A stretch of 64,000 nt of DNA, from the NCBI RefSeq assembly GCF_022346925.1, contig NZ_JAKRNJ010000007.1, positions 1 through 64,000 of the forward strand, in the 5' to 3' direction. A program made the position numbers and the translations under genes. Each line of letters opens with the position of its first letter. Position 1 is the first letter of the stretch. This stretch comes from Microvirga sp. ACRRW (GTDB lineage Bacteria > Pseudomonadota > Alphaproteobacteria > Rhizobiales > Beijerinckiaceae). This document shows, in pieces, positions 27,536 through 34,355 of this stretch. The notes beneath the pieces were generated by a model. It searched no databases. It saw only the letters and a list, made by a program, of their open reading frames with translations, and had not been told where the DNA came from.

Positions 27536-28563
27536 TGCCGGTCTCGAGCTCAGGCGGACGCAGGCGCGGGCGCGGCGGCCAGCTCAATTACTGGCCGGGC
27601 TTCGTGGACGCCCTGTCCACGCTTCTGCTCGCCATCATCTTCCTGATCTCGGTCTTCACCGTGGGCCAGTTCTTCCTGTCCCGCGAGCTGTCTGGCCGGG
27701 ACACAGTGCTCGACCGTCTGAACCGCCAGATCGCGGAACTGACCGATCTCCTCTCGCTCGAGCGCTCTGGCCGTCGCACGGTCGAGGAAAGCCTCACCTC
27801 TCTGCAGACCACCCTGAAGGCGGCGGAAGCCGAACGGGCCCGCCTGCAGAGCCTTGTGGATTCCGGCGGCGCCGCACAGACCCAGGCCGGTGAGCTGAAT
27901 GCCGCGCTCGAAGCCGAAAAGCAGGCGACGGGCCGCGCTTTGAGCCAGGTGGAAATCCTCAACCAGCAGATCGCCGCCATGCGCCGCCAGCTCGCGGCCC
28001 TGGAGGAGGCGCTCAATGCCTCCGAGAACCGGGACAAGGAAAGCCAGGCCCGCATCGCCGATCTCGGCAGTCGCCTCAACGTGGCGCTGGCCCAGCGGGT
28101 GCAGGAGCTGGCCCGCTACCGCTCCGACTTCTTCGGGCGGCTGCGCCAGATCCTCGGAAACCGGCCCGACGTGCGCATCGTCGGCGACCGTTTCGTGTTC
28201 CAGTCTGAAGTGCTCTTCCCGGGGGGCCAGGCAACCCTACGCCCCGAAGCCTCCGGCGAAATCGACCGTATCGCGAGCGCCTTGGTAGAGCTGGAAAAGC
28301 AGGTCCCGCCCGATATTCCATGGGTAATCCGCGTCGACGGCCACACCGACGCGCGTCCGATCAACACCGCGCAATTCGCCTCGAACTGGGCCCTCTCCTC
28401 GGCCCGCGCCATCGCGATGGTGCAGGCGCTCATCGCCCGGGGCGTGCAGCCTCAGCATCTGGTCGCGGCTGGTTTCGGTGAGTTCCAGCCTCTCGATAAC
28501 GGTACGACGGAAGAGGCCTATGCCCGCAACCGGCGCATCGAGCTGAAGCTGACGGAACGGTGA
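27535..28563 (+). CDS. MotB/OmpA-domain stator partner with long coiled coil
   Basis: A 342-residue partner of the preceding channel protein. It has a short basic cytoplasmic start, one membrane helix (about residues 22-46, FVDALSTLLLAIIFLISVF) whose entrance aspartate D25 corresponds to the proton-binding aspartate of MotB, a long coiled coil (about 55-195), and an OmpA-type peptidoglycan-binding domain (about 215-340, with VDGHTDARPIN, NWALSSARAIAMVQAL and AYARNRRIELKL). All parts needed for a wall-anchored stator are present. It starts within the stop codon of the channel gene. Confidence 0.85.
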   Translation: MPVSSSGGRRRGRGGQLNYWPGFVDALSTLLLAIIFLISVFTVGQFFLSRELSGRDTVLDRLNRQIAELTDLLSLERSGRRTVEESLTSLQTTLKAAEAERARLQSLVDSGGAAQTQAGELNAALEAEKQATGRALSQVEILNQQIAAMRRQLAALEEALNASENRDKESQARIADLGSRLNVALAQRVQELARYRSDFFGRLRQILGNRPDVRIVGDRFVFQSEVLFPGGQATLRPEASGEIDRIASALVELEKQVPPDIPWVIRVDGHTDARPINTAQFASNWALSSARAIAMVQALIARGVQPQHLVAAGFGEFQPLDNGTTEEAYARNRRIELKLTER

Positions 28564-28588
28564 TCGTGAAAGAGATCATCGGATAAAT

Positions 28589-28619
28589 CCCAAAAGTGCA
28601 TCCCACTTTTGGGTCCGAT
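28589..28619. repeat. Small palindromic repeat, copy 2, downstream of the stator pair
   Basis: CCCAAAAGTG (28589-28598) and CACTTTTGGG (28604-28613) form a perfect 10-bp stem with a 5-base loop. The core shared with copy 1 follows through TCCGATG. There is no T-tract, so it is a weak candidate terminator for the plus strand and more probably a repeat-family member. Confidence 0.65.
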
Positions 28620-28620
28620 G

Positions 28621-28800
28621 CTATGCCTCCTTGCCGAGAGCACGGGCAACATCCTTCACCCCAACACCGACCCGCCTGACGGTCTCGACGATCTGGAAGC
28701 GCGGGACGCCCCATCGGTCGGACCAATAGCGCATCTCCCAATCCTCATGGAGATTGATGTTGGGTGCATCCTGCGGATGCCTTCTGAAGGTCGCCGCCAT
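28621..28800 (-). CDS. DUF3606 domain protein
   Basis: A 59-residue protein. The core INLHEDWEMRYWSDRWGVPRFQIVETVRRVGVGVKDV matches DUF3606, a small family common in Hyphomicrobiales with the WxVRYWTKKFGVS-like pattern. The function is unknown. GGGGAG lies 7-8 bases before the ATG at 28800, which is preferred over the longer frame to 28848. It lies between the stator pair and the ABC exporter, on the minus strand. Confidence 0.75.
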   Translation of the reverse strand: MAATFRRHPQDAPNINLHEDWEMRYWSDRWGVPRFQIVETVRRVGVGVKDVARALGKEA

Positions 28801-28886
28801 TCCCGATCTCCCCGAATGCTCGAAGGGCCGATCTACGCCGACCTCCAAACCAACGGCGGGATAAGAGATGTGTTCAATGGACCCGG

Positions 28887-30686
28887 TTATTCGGCTGCCA
28901 TGCCGTGTTCCTGCGCACCCGTGAACTGCAGCCGGGCGAGGCGCGCATAGAGGCCGCCCTGTTCGAGCAGACTGTCATGCGTCCCCTCCTCCACGATCAG
29001 TCCCTTGTCCATGACGAGGATGCGGTCGGCGGAGCGAACCGTGGCGAGCCGGTGGGCGATGACGAGGGTGGTGCGGCCTTCCATCAGCCGGTCGAGGGCC
29101 TCCTGCACCTTGCGCTCGCTTTCGGCATCGAGGGCCGAGGTCGCCTCGTCGAGAAGCAGTATCGGCGCATCTTTCAGGATCGCACGGGCAATGGCGAGTC
29201 GCTGGCGCTGGCCGCCGGACAGCGTGACGCCGCGCTCGCCGATCATGGTCGCGTAGCCCTGCGGCATTGCCTCGATGAAGCCATGGGCCGAGGCGAGTTC
29301 CGCTGCGCGGCGCACCTCCTCCTCGGAGGCTTCGGGGCGACCGTAACGGATGTTGTCGAGGACGCTCGTGGCGAAAATCGTGGGCTCCTGCGGCACCAGG
29401 GCCATGCGGGCGCGTAAAGAAAACGGATCAGCCTCGGTGATCGGCACCCCATCGACCTCGATCGTGCCGGTTTGCGGATCGTAGAAGCGCAGCAGCAATT
29501 GCAGGATCGTGCTCTTTCCCGCTCCCGAGGGGCCGACGACTGCGACCCGCTCGCCTGGAGAAACGGTGAAGCTCAAACCGTGGAGAGCCCGCTGTTCGGC
29601 GCGAGTCGGATAGGCGAAATGCACATCCTGGAAAGTCACGGTGCCGAGCGAGGGCTGGGGCAGGGCTTTCGGGTTTTGCGGAGCCTTGACCGCAGGCTTG
29701 GCCTCGAGAATTTCGCCGAGGCGCTCCGCCGCGCCGGCCGCCTGGGACAATTCGCCATAGACCTCCGAAAGCTGGCCAAGGGAGCTGGCGGCGAAGACCG
29801 CGTAAAGCACGAACTGCGACAGCCGCCCGCCGGTCATGGCGCCTGCCAGGACGTCCTGCGCGCCATACCAGAGCACGGCCACCACGCTCGCGGACACCAT
29901 GAAGATGCCGGCTCCCGTAAGAAAGGCGCGCATGGTGGTGGACAACCGCGCCGCGTCGAATGCTTCCTCGGCGGCCGAAGCGAACCGGGAGGCGGTGAGG
30001 CTTTCCATGCCGAAGGCCTGCATGGTGCGAACTGCGCCGACAGCTTCCGCCGCATAGGCCGAAGCATCAGCGAGCCGGTCCTGCGCCGCTCGGGAGCGGC
30101 GGCGCACCGCTCTGCCTGAGAGCACCAGGGGCAACACGATCAGGGGGATGGCGAGGAGCACGAGGGCCGAGAGCTTCGGACTCGTGATGGTCATCAGAAC
30201 CACGGCCCCGAGGAAGAGGAAGAGATTACGCAGCGCGATCGAGATGCTCACCCCGAAGGCGGCCTTCACCTGGGTGGTATCGGCGGTGAGCCTGGAGACA
30301 ATCTCGCCGCTCTTGGTCTGGTCGAAAAAGGTGGGATCGAGGGAAGTCAGGTGCCGAAAGACGGCTGAGCGCAGGTCCGCCACCACCCGCTCGCCCAGCG
30401 TGATCACGAGGTAATAGCGAAGGGCGCTGGAGATCGCGAGCACGGCCACGACCACGAGAAGCAGGATGAAATAGGCGTTGATGTAGGCCCTGCCCTGCTC
30501 CGAAAAGCCGAAATCCACCACCCGGCGCACGGCGACCGGCACCACGAGGGTCGCGGCGGAAGCCATGGTGAGCGCGGCGAGCGCCGCGGCGATCCGCCCC
30601 TTGTAAGCGAGGCCGTAGGGAACGAGCGGCTTCAGGGCACTTAGCGCGGCTTTGGGGCGGTTCTGATGGGACGGCAGGTCGGCCAT
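28887..30686 (-). CDS. ABC exporter, fused permease and ATPase (MsbA/BmrA-like)
   Basis: A 599-residue half-transporter that probably works as a homodimer to export a hydrophobic substrate. The N-terminal half has six membrane helices (about 25-320, beginning GLAYKGRIAAALAALTMASAATL). The C-terminal ATPase has Walker A GPSGAGKST, Q-loop LVPQEPTIFAT, signature LSGGQRQRLAIARA, Walker B ILLLDEATSALD and the switch histidine in VIAHRLATV. All are intact. Closest general resemblance is to the HlyB/MsbA lipid and multidrug exporters. The substrate is not deducible. A palindrome about 38-53 bases before the start may be an operator. Confidence 0.9.
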   Translation of the reverse strand: MADLPSHQNRPKAALSALKPLVPYGLAYKGRIAAALAALTMASAATLVVPVAVRRVVDFGFSEQGRAYINAYFILLLVVVAVLAISSALRYYLVITLGERVVADLRSAVFRHLTSLDPTFFDQTKSGEIVSRLTADTTQVKAAFGVSISIALRNLFLFLGAVVLMTITSPKLSALVLLAIPLIVLPLVLSGRAVRRRSRAAQDRLADASAYAAEAVGAVRTMQAFGMESLTASRFASAAEEAFDAARLSTTMRAFLTGAGIFMVSASVVAVLWYGAQDVLAGAMTGGRLSQFVLYAVFAASSLGQLSEVYGELSQAAGAAERLGEILEAKPAVKAPQNPKALPQPSLGTVTFQDVHFAYPTRAEQRALHGLSFTVSPGERVAVVGPSGAGKSTILQLLLRFYDPQTGTIEVDGVPITEADPFSLRARMALVPQEPTIFATSVLDNIRYGRPEASEEEVRRAAELASAHGFIEAMPQGYATMIGERGVTLSGGQRQRLAIARAILKDAPILLLDEATSALDAESERKVQEALDRLMEGRTTLVIAHRLATVRSADRILVMDKGLIVEEGTHDSLLEQGGLYARLARLQFTGAQEHGMAAE

Positions 30687-30723
30687 GTCATCCTTCGTTT
30701 CAGGCGTTCGCGAGGCGGAGCTG

Positions 30724-30739
30724 TTTCATGGGCATGAAA
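30724..30739. promoter_or_regulatory. Palindrome TTTCATG-GG-CATGAAA upstream of the ABC exporter
   Basis: A perfect 7-bp inverted repeat with a 2-base spacer, 38 bases upstream of the exporter start codon. Its size and position suit a binding site for a dimeric repressor. No regulator gene is adjacent, so this is inference. Confidence 0.4.
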
Positions 30740-30835
30740 TCAGCCCTTTTCCTTGAGATACCGCAATTTTTGACGGCGAAGCGGACCCGCTTCGTCGAAA
30801 AATGCTCTGGAGCGGTTTAACACCTTTGCCCCGGC

Positions 30836-30864
30836 TTGTTTCAAGGTTCTAAGTGAGGTATAGG
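30836..30864 (+). promoter_or_regulatory. Candidate sigma-70 promoter of rpmE
   Basis: TTGTTT (30836-30841), a 17-base spacer, then TATAGG (30859-30864). Four of six bases match consensus in each hexamer. It lies 77 bases upstream of the rpmE start codon. Confidence 0.5.
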
Positions 30865-30941
30865 CCCGCATTCATCAATTCAGGCTCGATCTTACGCTGC
30901 GGGCTGACCAGATGTGGCTGGCCGCAAGAAGGACTATGGCA

Positions 30942-31175
30942 ATGGCGCGCAAAGAAACCGATCACCCCGACTACCACTTCATCAAGGTGGTCATGACCAA
31001 TGGCACCGAGTACACCACTCGCTCGACCTACGGCAAAGAGGGCGACACCCTCAACCTCGACATCGACCCCAACACCCACCCGGCCTGGACCGGCGGTTCG
31101 CAGCAGCTGCTCGACCGCGGTGGCCGCGTGTCGCGCTTCACCTCGCGCTTCGGCAACCTGGGTGCCAAGAAGTAA
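30942..31175 (+). CDS. rpmE: 50S ribosomal protein L31
   Basis: Ribosomal large-subunit protein of 77 residues. The sequence [24 protein letters not shown] and [11 protein letters not shown], then [13 protein letters not shown], is the standard L31 pattern. There are no CxxC zinc pairs, so it is the zinc-independent form. AAGGA lies 8 bases before the ATG at 30942 but only 2 before an upstream in-frame ATG, which decides the start. It is a single-gene transcript closed by a strong terminator. Confidence 0.96.
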   Translation: MARKETDHPDYHFIKVVMTNGTEYTTRSTYGKEGDTLNLDIDPNTHPAWTGGSQQLLDRGGRVSRFTSRFGNLGAKK

Positions 31176-31204
31176 TCCGGTTTCCGGAGCTTCGCACAGA
31201 ATGC

Positions 31205-31237
31205 AAAAAGCCCCGCTTCGGCGGGGCTTTTTCTTTG
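31205..31237 (+). terminator. Rho-independent terminator of rpmE
   Basis: AAAAAGCCCCGC (31205-31216), TTCG loop, GCGGGGCTTTTT (31221-31232), 29 bases after the rpmE stop. It is a textbook terminator. Confidence 0.93.
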
Positions 31238-31282
31238 TCTTTGATGATCCTCAGGGTGAAGCCTGAGCCATCATTACAGGAC

Positions 31283-31816
31283 TCACCCCGCCGGAGCGAA
31301 GGCCTGGTGCAGCATGCTGAGCTGGGCCGCAACCGGGTTCGGGCCCTGCGCCAGAGGCGGCTCCTCCGCCATTTCGAGCAACAGGCGGTCGAGATGCAGG
31401 ATGCGGGCATGGAGGCGTGTGGCCAGGCCTATCAGCTCGCGCAGGCGCAGAGGCAAGGCCTCGTATTCCACGAGGGTCGTGGCGGTCTCGTGGGAGTTCA
31501 GGCGCACGCGGGCCTTCTCGGCCTGGGCCTGGTCAGGGGTGATCTCGCCCTCGGCCACGGCGCGCTGCAGCAGCAGCCAGGAGGCTATCTGCATGAGGCG
31601 GGTGGTCAGGCGCATGCTCTCGCTGGCATAGGCCACGCTCGTCTCGCGCTGGAGAAGGCGCGATTCCTCGCGGCCTGGGCCGTCGAGATAGGCGGCCGTT
31701 TCCTCGACCAGCTCCATGCCTTCCTGGAACAGGGCCGAGAAGGCCTCCGATCCCACGAAGCTCTGCCCGAAGCGGACAGGGTCGACCTCAAGTCTGATCA
31801 CGTCGGGCTCGTTCAA
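31283..31816 (-). CDS. rcdA: RcdA homologue (DUF1465), adaptor linked to CtrA degradation
   Basis: DUF1465 includes Caulobacter RcdA, which helps ClpXP degrade the cell-cycle regulator CtrA. This all-helical protein has the family core FGQSFVGSEAFSALFQEGMEL, ESMRLTTRLMQIASWLLLQRAV and LRELIGLATRLHARILHLDRLL. The only upstream ATG (31963) would give 226 residues and run through a terminator hairpin. A TTG at 31816 with GGGAG 8 bases upstream gives 177 residues, close to the 170-180 typical of the family, and is preferred. Whether it acts on CtrA here is inferred from the family. It faces rpmE convergently. Confidence 0.8.
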   Translation of the reverse strand: MNEPDVIRLEVDPVRFGQSFVGSEAFSALFQEGMELVEETAAYLDGPGREESRLLQRETSVAYASESMRLTTRLMQIASWLLLQRAVAEGEITPDQAQAEKARVRLNSHETATTLVEYEALPLRLRELIGLATRLHARILHLDRLLLEMAEEPPLAQGPNPVAAQLSMLHQAFAPAG

Positions 31817-31943
31817 GAGACCGTCTCCCAAGGCGTTGGCCAGGCCGAAAGGCCAGGAAATGTTCGTTGTCGGGAGGGAATATAGAACGAGCTTCGAGAG
31901 GATGCTCTGGTAACCTCTTCTTAAGGTTAAACCTGAGATCCGC

Positions 31944-32068
31944 CACAAAAAGCGAGCCGCCAAGGCGGCTCTAAGTCCAACAGGGAGGCGTCAAGCAGAG
32001 TGGTGAGGAAGAACCACTCTTTCGTGTCCGGCGGGAGAAAAACCGGACACCTTCATGAAGCGCCCGAA
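31944..32068 (-). ncRNA. Candidate small RNA with two anti-Shine-Dalgarno loop hairpins and a terminator
   Basis: Reading the minus strand, three stem-loops follow each other. Hairpin 1 is GTGTCCGG/CCGGACAC (32050-32043 and 32031-32024) with loop TTTTTCTCCCG. Hairpin 2 is AGAGTGGT/ACCACTCT (32020-32013 and 32004-31997) with loop TCTTCCTC. A linker contains GCCTCCC. Hairpin 3 is GAGCCGCC-TT-GGCGGCTC (31971-31954) followed by GCTTTTTG, a rho-independent terminator. Loops and linker are complementary to GGGAG/GAGGA ribosome binding sites. The layout resembles alphaproteobacterial cuckoo/CcsR RNAs, though the exact CCTCCTCCC motif is absent. Ends are estimated. A 21-codon frame starting MKVSGFSPAG (32056-31991) overlaps hairpins 1 and 2, so a leader peptide is an alternative. 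Confidence 0.6.
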
Positions 32069-32071
32069 TCC

Positions 32072-32086
32072 TTAAAATCGCGTTAA
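32072..32086. promoter_or_regulatory. Perfect CtrA box TTAA-N7-TTAA
   Basis: TTAAAATCGCGTTAA matches the consensus of the alphaproteobacterial cell-cycle regulator CtrA exactly. It overlaps the stop codon of the DUF1192 gene and lies just upstream of the candidate small RNA, and 256 bases before the rcdA start. Because a terminator separates it from rcdA, the small RNA is its more likely target. Confidence 0.55.
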
Positions 32087-32289
32087 CCCTGTCCGAGCTT
32101 GAAGAAGGCGCTGGCGGCGGCGCGGGAATTTTCCTTGGCGGCCTTCGCTTCTCTCAGGCGCGCGATTTCTTTTTCCAACAAGGCAACGCGCTCATCGAGC
32201 TCATCGACGGAGAGCATCGACAGGTCCTGACCGATCTCATGAGCGCCCAATGGTGCCCGCGGCTCGTCGGCGAAGGGATCGAAGGCCAT
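32083..32289 (-). CDS. DUF1192 family small coiled-coil protein
   Basis: A 68-residue protein with a short disordered start (MAFDPFADEPRAPLGAHEIG), the conserved DLSMLSVDELDERVALLEKEIARLRE coiled coil, and an Ala-rich FKL tail. This matches DUF1192, found beside the quinone oxidoreductase and DUF1465 genes in Hyphomicrobiales. The function is unknown. It is divergent from the oxidoreductase gene and upstream of rcdA in the same orientation. Confidence 0.85.
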   Translation of the reverse strand: MAFDPFADEPRAPLGAHEIGQDLSMLSVDELDERVALLEKEIARLREAKAAKENSRAAASAFFKLGQG

Positions 32290-32387
32290 GGCATTCTCCT
32301 TAAGAGATTTTCCCGAACGTTAATCCGGCATGCATTCCTTGCCAACTTCGCCCTATATGGGCGGAGCTTGACCAAAGGAGGGAAATT

Positions 32388-33386
32388 ATGGAGCCGATTC
32401 CAGGCACGATGCGCGCCGTCATCGCCGAGGGCAGCGGTGGTCCCGAGGTCCTGAAACTGGTCGAGCGGCCCGTCCCCCATCCCGGAGAGGGCGAGATCCT
32501 GGTGCGGGTGAAAGCCGCAGGCATCAACCGCCCGGACGTGATCCAGCGCCAGGGCGGCTACCCCCCTCCTCCCGGCGCCTCGGACATTCTCGGCCTTGAG
32601 CTTGCGGGCGAGGTGGTGGGCTCGGATCCGAACGCCAATCGCTTCCCGGCGGGCGCCCGGGTCATGGCCCTCGTGGCGGGTGGGGCTTATGCCGATTACG
32701 CCGTGGTTCATGAGAGCAATGCCCTGCCCATCCCCGATGGCTTGTCCTTCGAGGAAGCCGGCACGATCCCGGAAACCTATTTTACCGTCTGGACCAACGT
32801 GTTCGAGCGCGGGGGCCTTAAAGAGGGCGAGACCCTGCTCGTCCATGGCGGCACTTCAGGGATCGGCACCACCGCGATCCAGCTCGCCAAGGCCTTCGGG
32901 GCCAAGGTGATCGCGACCGCAGGCTCTCCTGAGAAATGCGAGGCCTGCCTGCGGCTTGGGGCCGATCTGGCGGTCAATTACCGGAATGAGGACTTCGTCG
33001 CCGCCGTGAAGGAGTTCACCAACGGCCAGGGCGCGGACGTGATCCTCGACATGGTCGGGGGCGACTACATTCCCCGCAACCACGAGGCCGCCGCCCTGGA
33101 CGGGCGCATCGTGCAGATCGCCTTCCTGAAAGGGGCCAAGGTCGAGCTGGATTTCCGCCGCCTCATGCTCAAGCGCCTGACCCATACGGGCTCGACCCTG
33201 CGCTCCCGCTCGGTGCCCGAGAAGGCCGCCATCGCTCAAGGAATCGAGACCCGGGTGTTGCCCCTGCTAGCCGAGGGCCGCTGCAAACCCGTGATAGACT
33301 CGACCTTTGCGCTCGAAGACGTGGCCAAGGCCCATGCCCGGATGGATGGGGGCGAGCATATCGGGAAGATCGTTCTGCGCCTTTAA
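32388..33386 (+). CDS. NAD(P)H:quinone oxidoreductase, zinc-independent MDR family (PIG3-like)
   Basis: Probable NADPH-dependent quinone reductase of 332 residues. The N-terminal GroES-like fold has MRAVIAEGSGGPEVLKLVERPVP and VKAAGINRPDVIQRQGGYPPPPGAS. The cofactor fold has HGGTSGIGTTAIQLAKAFGAKVIATAGS. It lacks the zinc ligands of alcohol dehydrogenases and resembles the TP53I3/PIG3 group. AAAGGAGGGAAATT precedes the ATG. It is adjacent to DUF1192 and trcR, a common alphaproteobacterial neighbourhood. Confidence 0.9.
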   Translation: MEPIPGTMRAVIAEGSGGPEVLKLVERPVPHPGEGEILVRVKAAGINRPDVIQRQGGYPPPPGASDILGLELAGEVVGSDPNANRFPAGARVMALVAGGAYADYAVVHESNALPIPDGLSFEEAGTIPETYFTVWTNVFERGGLKEGETLLVHGGTSGIGTTAIQLAKAFGAKVIATAGSPEKCEACLRLGADLAVNYRNEDFVAAVKEFTNGQGADVILDMVGGDYIPRNHEAAALDGRIVQIAFLKGAKVELDFRRLMLKRLTHTGSTLRSRSVPEKAAIAQGIETRVLPLLAEGRCKPVIDSTFALEDVAKAHARMDGGEHIGKIVLRL

Positions 33387-33389
33387 AGT

Positions 33390-33475
33390 TTGCAACATCG
33401 CCCGGCGCTCCCTATAATCATCCCGTTTCCCTCACATCGTGAGACGAGATGCTCCGGTCCGGACCGGTTCGGAGC
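33390..33475 (+). promoter_or_regulatory. Promoter and leader hairpin of trcR
   Basis: TTGCAA (33390-33395), a 17-base spacer, then a perfect TATAAT (33413-33418). This is the best sigma-70 promoter seen in the window. Transcription would start near 33425, giving a leader of about 112 bases. The leader contains the 14-base perfect palindrome CCGGTCCGGACCGG within the larger hairpin GCTCCGG...TTCGGAGC (33451-33475). Confidence 0.7.
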
Positions 33476-33536
33476 GCAAGAGAGTTTTGCCGTGCGGCGC
33501 CGATGTCCGGTGCCCGGCTCGAAGGAGGTTCGCCCC

Positions 33537-34253
33537 ATGTCCCAGGGACCGCTGATGCCGAAGGCGACGGCCGTTTGGCTCGTCGAGAACACATCCCTGT
33601 CGTTCGACCAGATCGCCGATTTCTGCAAGCTCCACCCGCTCGAGGTGAAGGGCATCGCGGACGGCGAAGTTGCGGCAGGCATCAAGGGCCTCGACCCGAT
33701 CACCACCGGCCAGCTGACCCGTGAGGAGATCGAGAAGGCTCAAGGTGACACCAGCCACCGCCTGCGCCTCGCCGAGTCGCGCGTGAAGCTGCCCGAGCAG
33801 AAGAAGATCAAGAAGGGCCCGCGCTACACTCCCGTGTCGCGCCGTCACGACCGCCCCAACGCGATCCTCTGGCTCGTGCGCAACCATCCGGAGCTGAAGG
33901 ACGCGCAGATCATGCGTCTGGTGGGCACCACCAAGACCACGATCCAGCAGGTCCGCGAGCGCACCCACTGGAACTCCGCGAGCCTCTCGCCGATGGACCC
34001 GGTGACGCTGGGCCTGTGCTCGCAGATCGACCTGGACTTCGAAGTGCAGCGCGCCGCCAAGGACCGTCCGCACGTGGAGCCGCAGGATCAGGGCGGCACC
34101 CTGCTTCCGGCGGAAGTCTCCACCGCCGAGCCTACCCGCGACGAGCCCTTCGCCGACATGAGCCGCCCGAAGCCGCAGGAAGAAGACATCGACGTCAACT
34201 CGGTCTTCGCCAAGCTCAAGCAGCTCAAGCGCTCGGACGACGAGGAAGAATAA
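33537..34253 (+). CDS. trcR: Cell-cycle transcriptional regulator TrcR (DUF1013)
   Basis: DUF1013 proteins are conserved in alphaproteobacteria. The Caulobacter member TrcR associates with RNA polymerase and influences cell-cycle transcription. From the ATG at 33537, with GAAGGAGG 8 bases upstream, the protein has 238 residues. Two helix-turn-helix-like segments are visible: LPKATAVWLVENTSLSFDQ-type sequence near the start (about 8-30) and RPNAILWLVRNHPELKDAQ with IMRLVGTTKTTIQQVRERTHW (about 108-150). The tail is acidic and ends KLKQLKRSDDEEE. It is preceded by a strong promoter and followed by a terminator. Confidence 0.9.
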   Translation: MSQGPLMPKATAVWLVENTSLSFDQIADFCKLHPLEVKGIADGEVAAGIKGLDPITTGQLTREEIEKAQGDTSHRLRLAESRVKLPEQKKIKKGPRYTPVSRRHDRPNAILWLVRNHPELKDAQIMRLVGTTKTTIQQVRERTHWNSASLSPMDPVTLGLCSQIDLDFEVQRAAKDRPHVEPQDQGGTLLPAEVSTAEPTRDEPFADMSRPKPQEEDIDVNSVFAKLKQLKRSDDEEE

Positions 34254-34256
34254 GAC

Positions 34257-34285
34257 AAAAGGTCCGGAGCGATCCGGGCCTTTTT
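34257..34285 (+). terminator. Rho-independent terminator of trcR
   Basis: AAAAGGTCCGGA (34257-34268), GCGA loop, TCCGGGCCTTTTT (34273-34285), with one internal mismatch, starting 4 bases after the stop codon. Confidence 0.85.
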
Positions 34286-34355
34286 GTTTCAACAAATATA
34301 AAGTGCCGAGCGCCTGCAACCACCTATAGCACAAATACTTAAGGGGGGGCTCATC

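Noticed and set aside
26576..28563. Zorya anti-phage system (ZorA/ZorB)
   Set aside because: The MotA/MotB-like pair superficially fits ZorAB. The MotA-like protein lacks the very long ZorA tail, and no zorC, zorD or zorE gene is adjacent. The downstream genes are DUF3606 and an ABC exporter.
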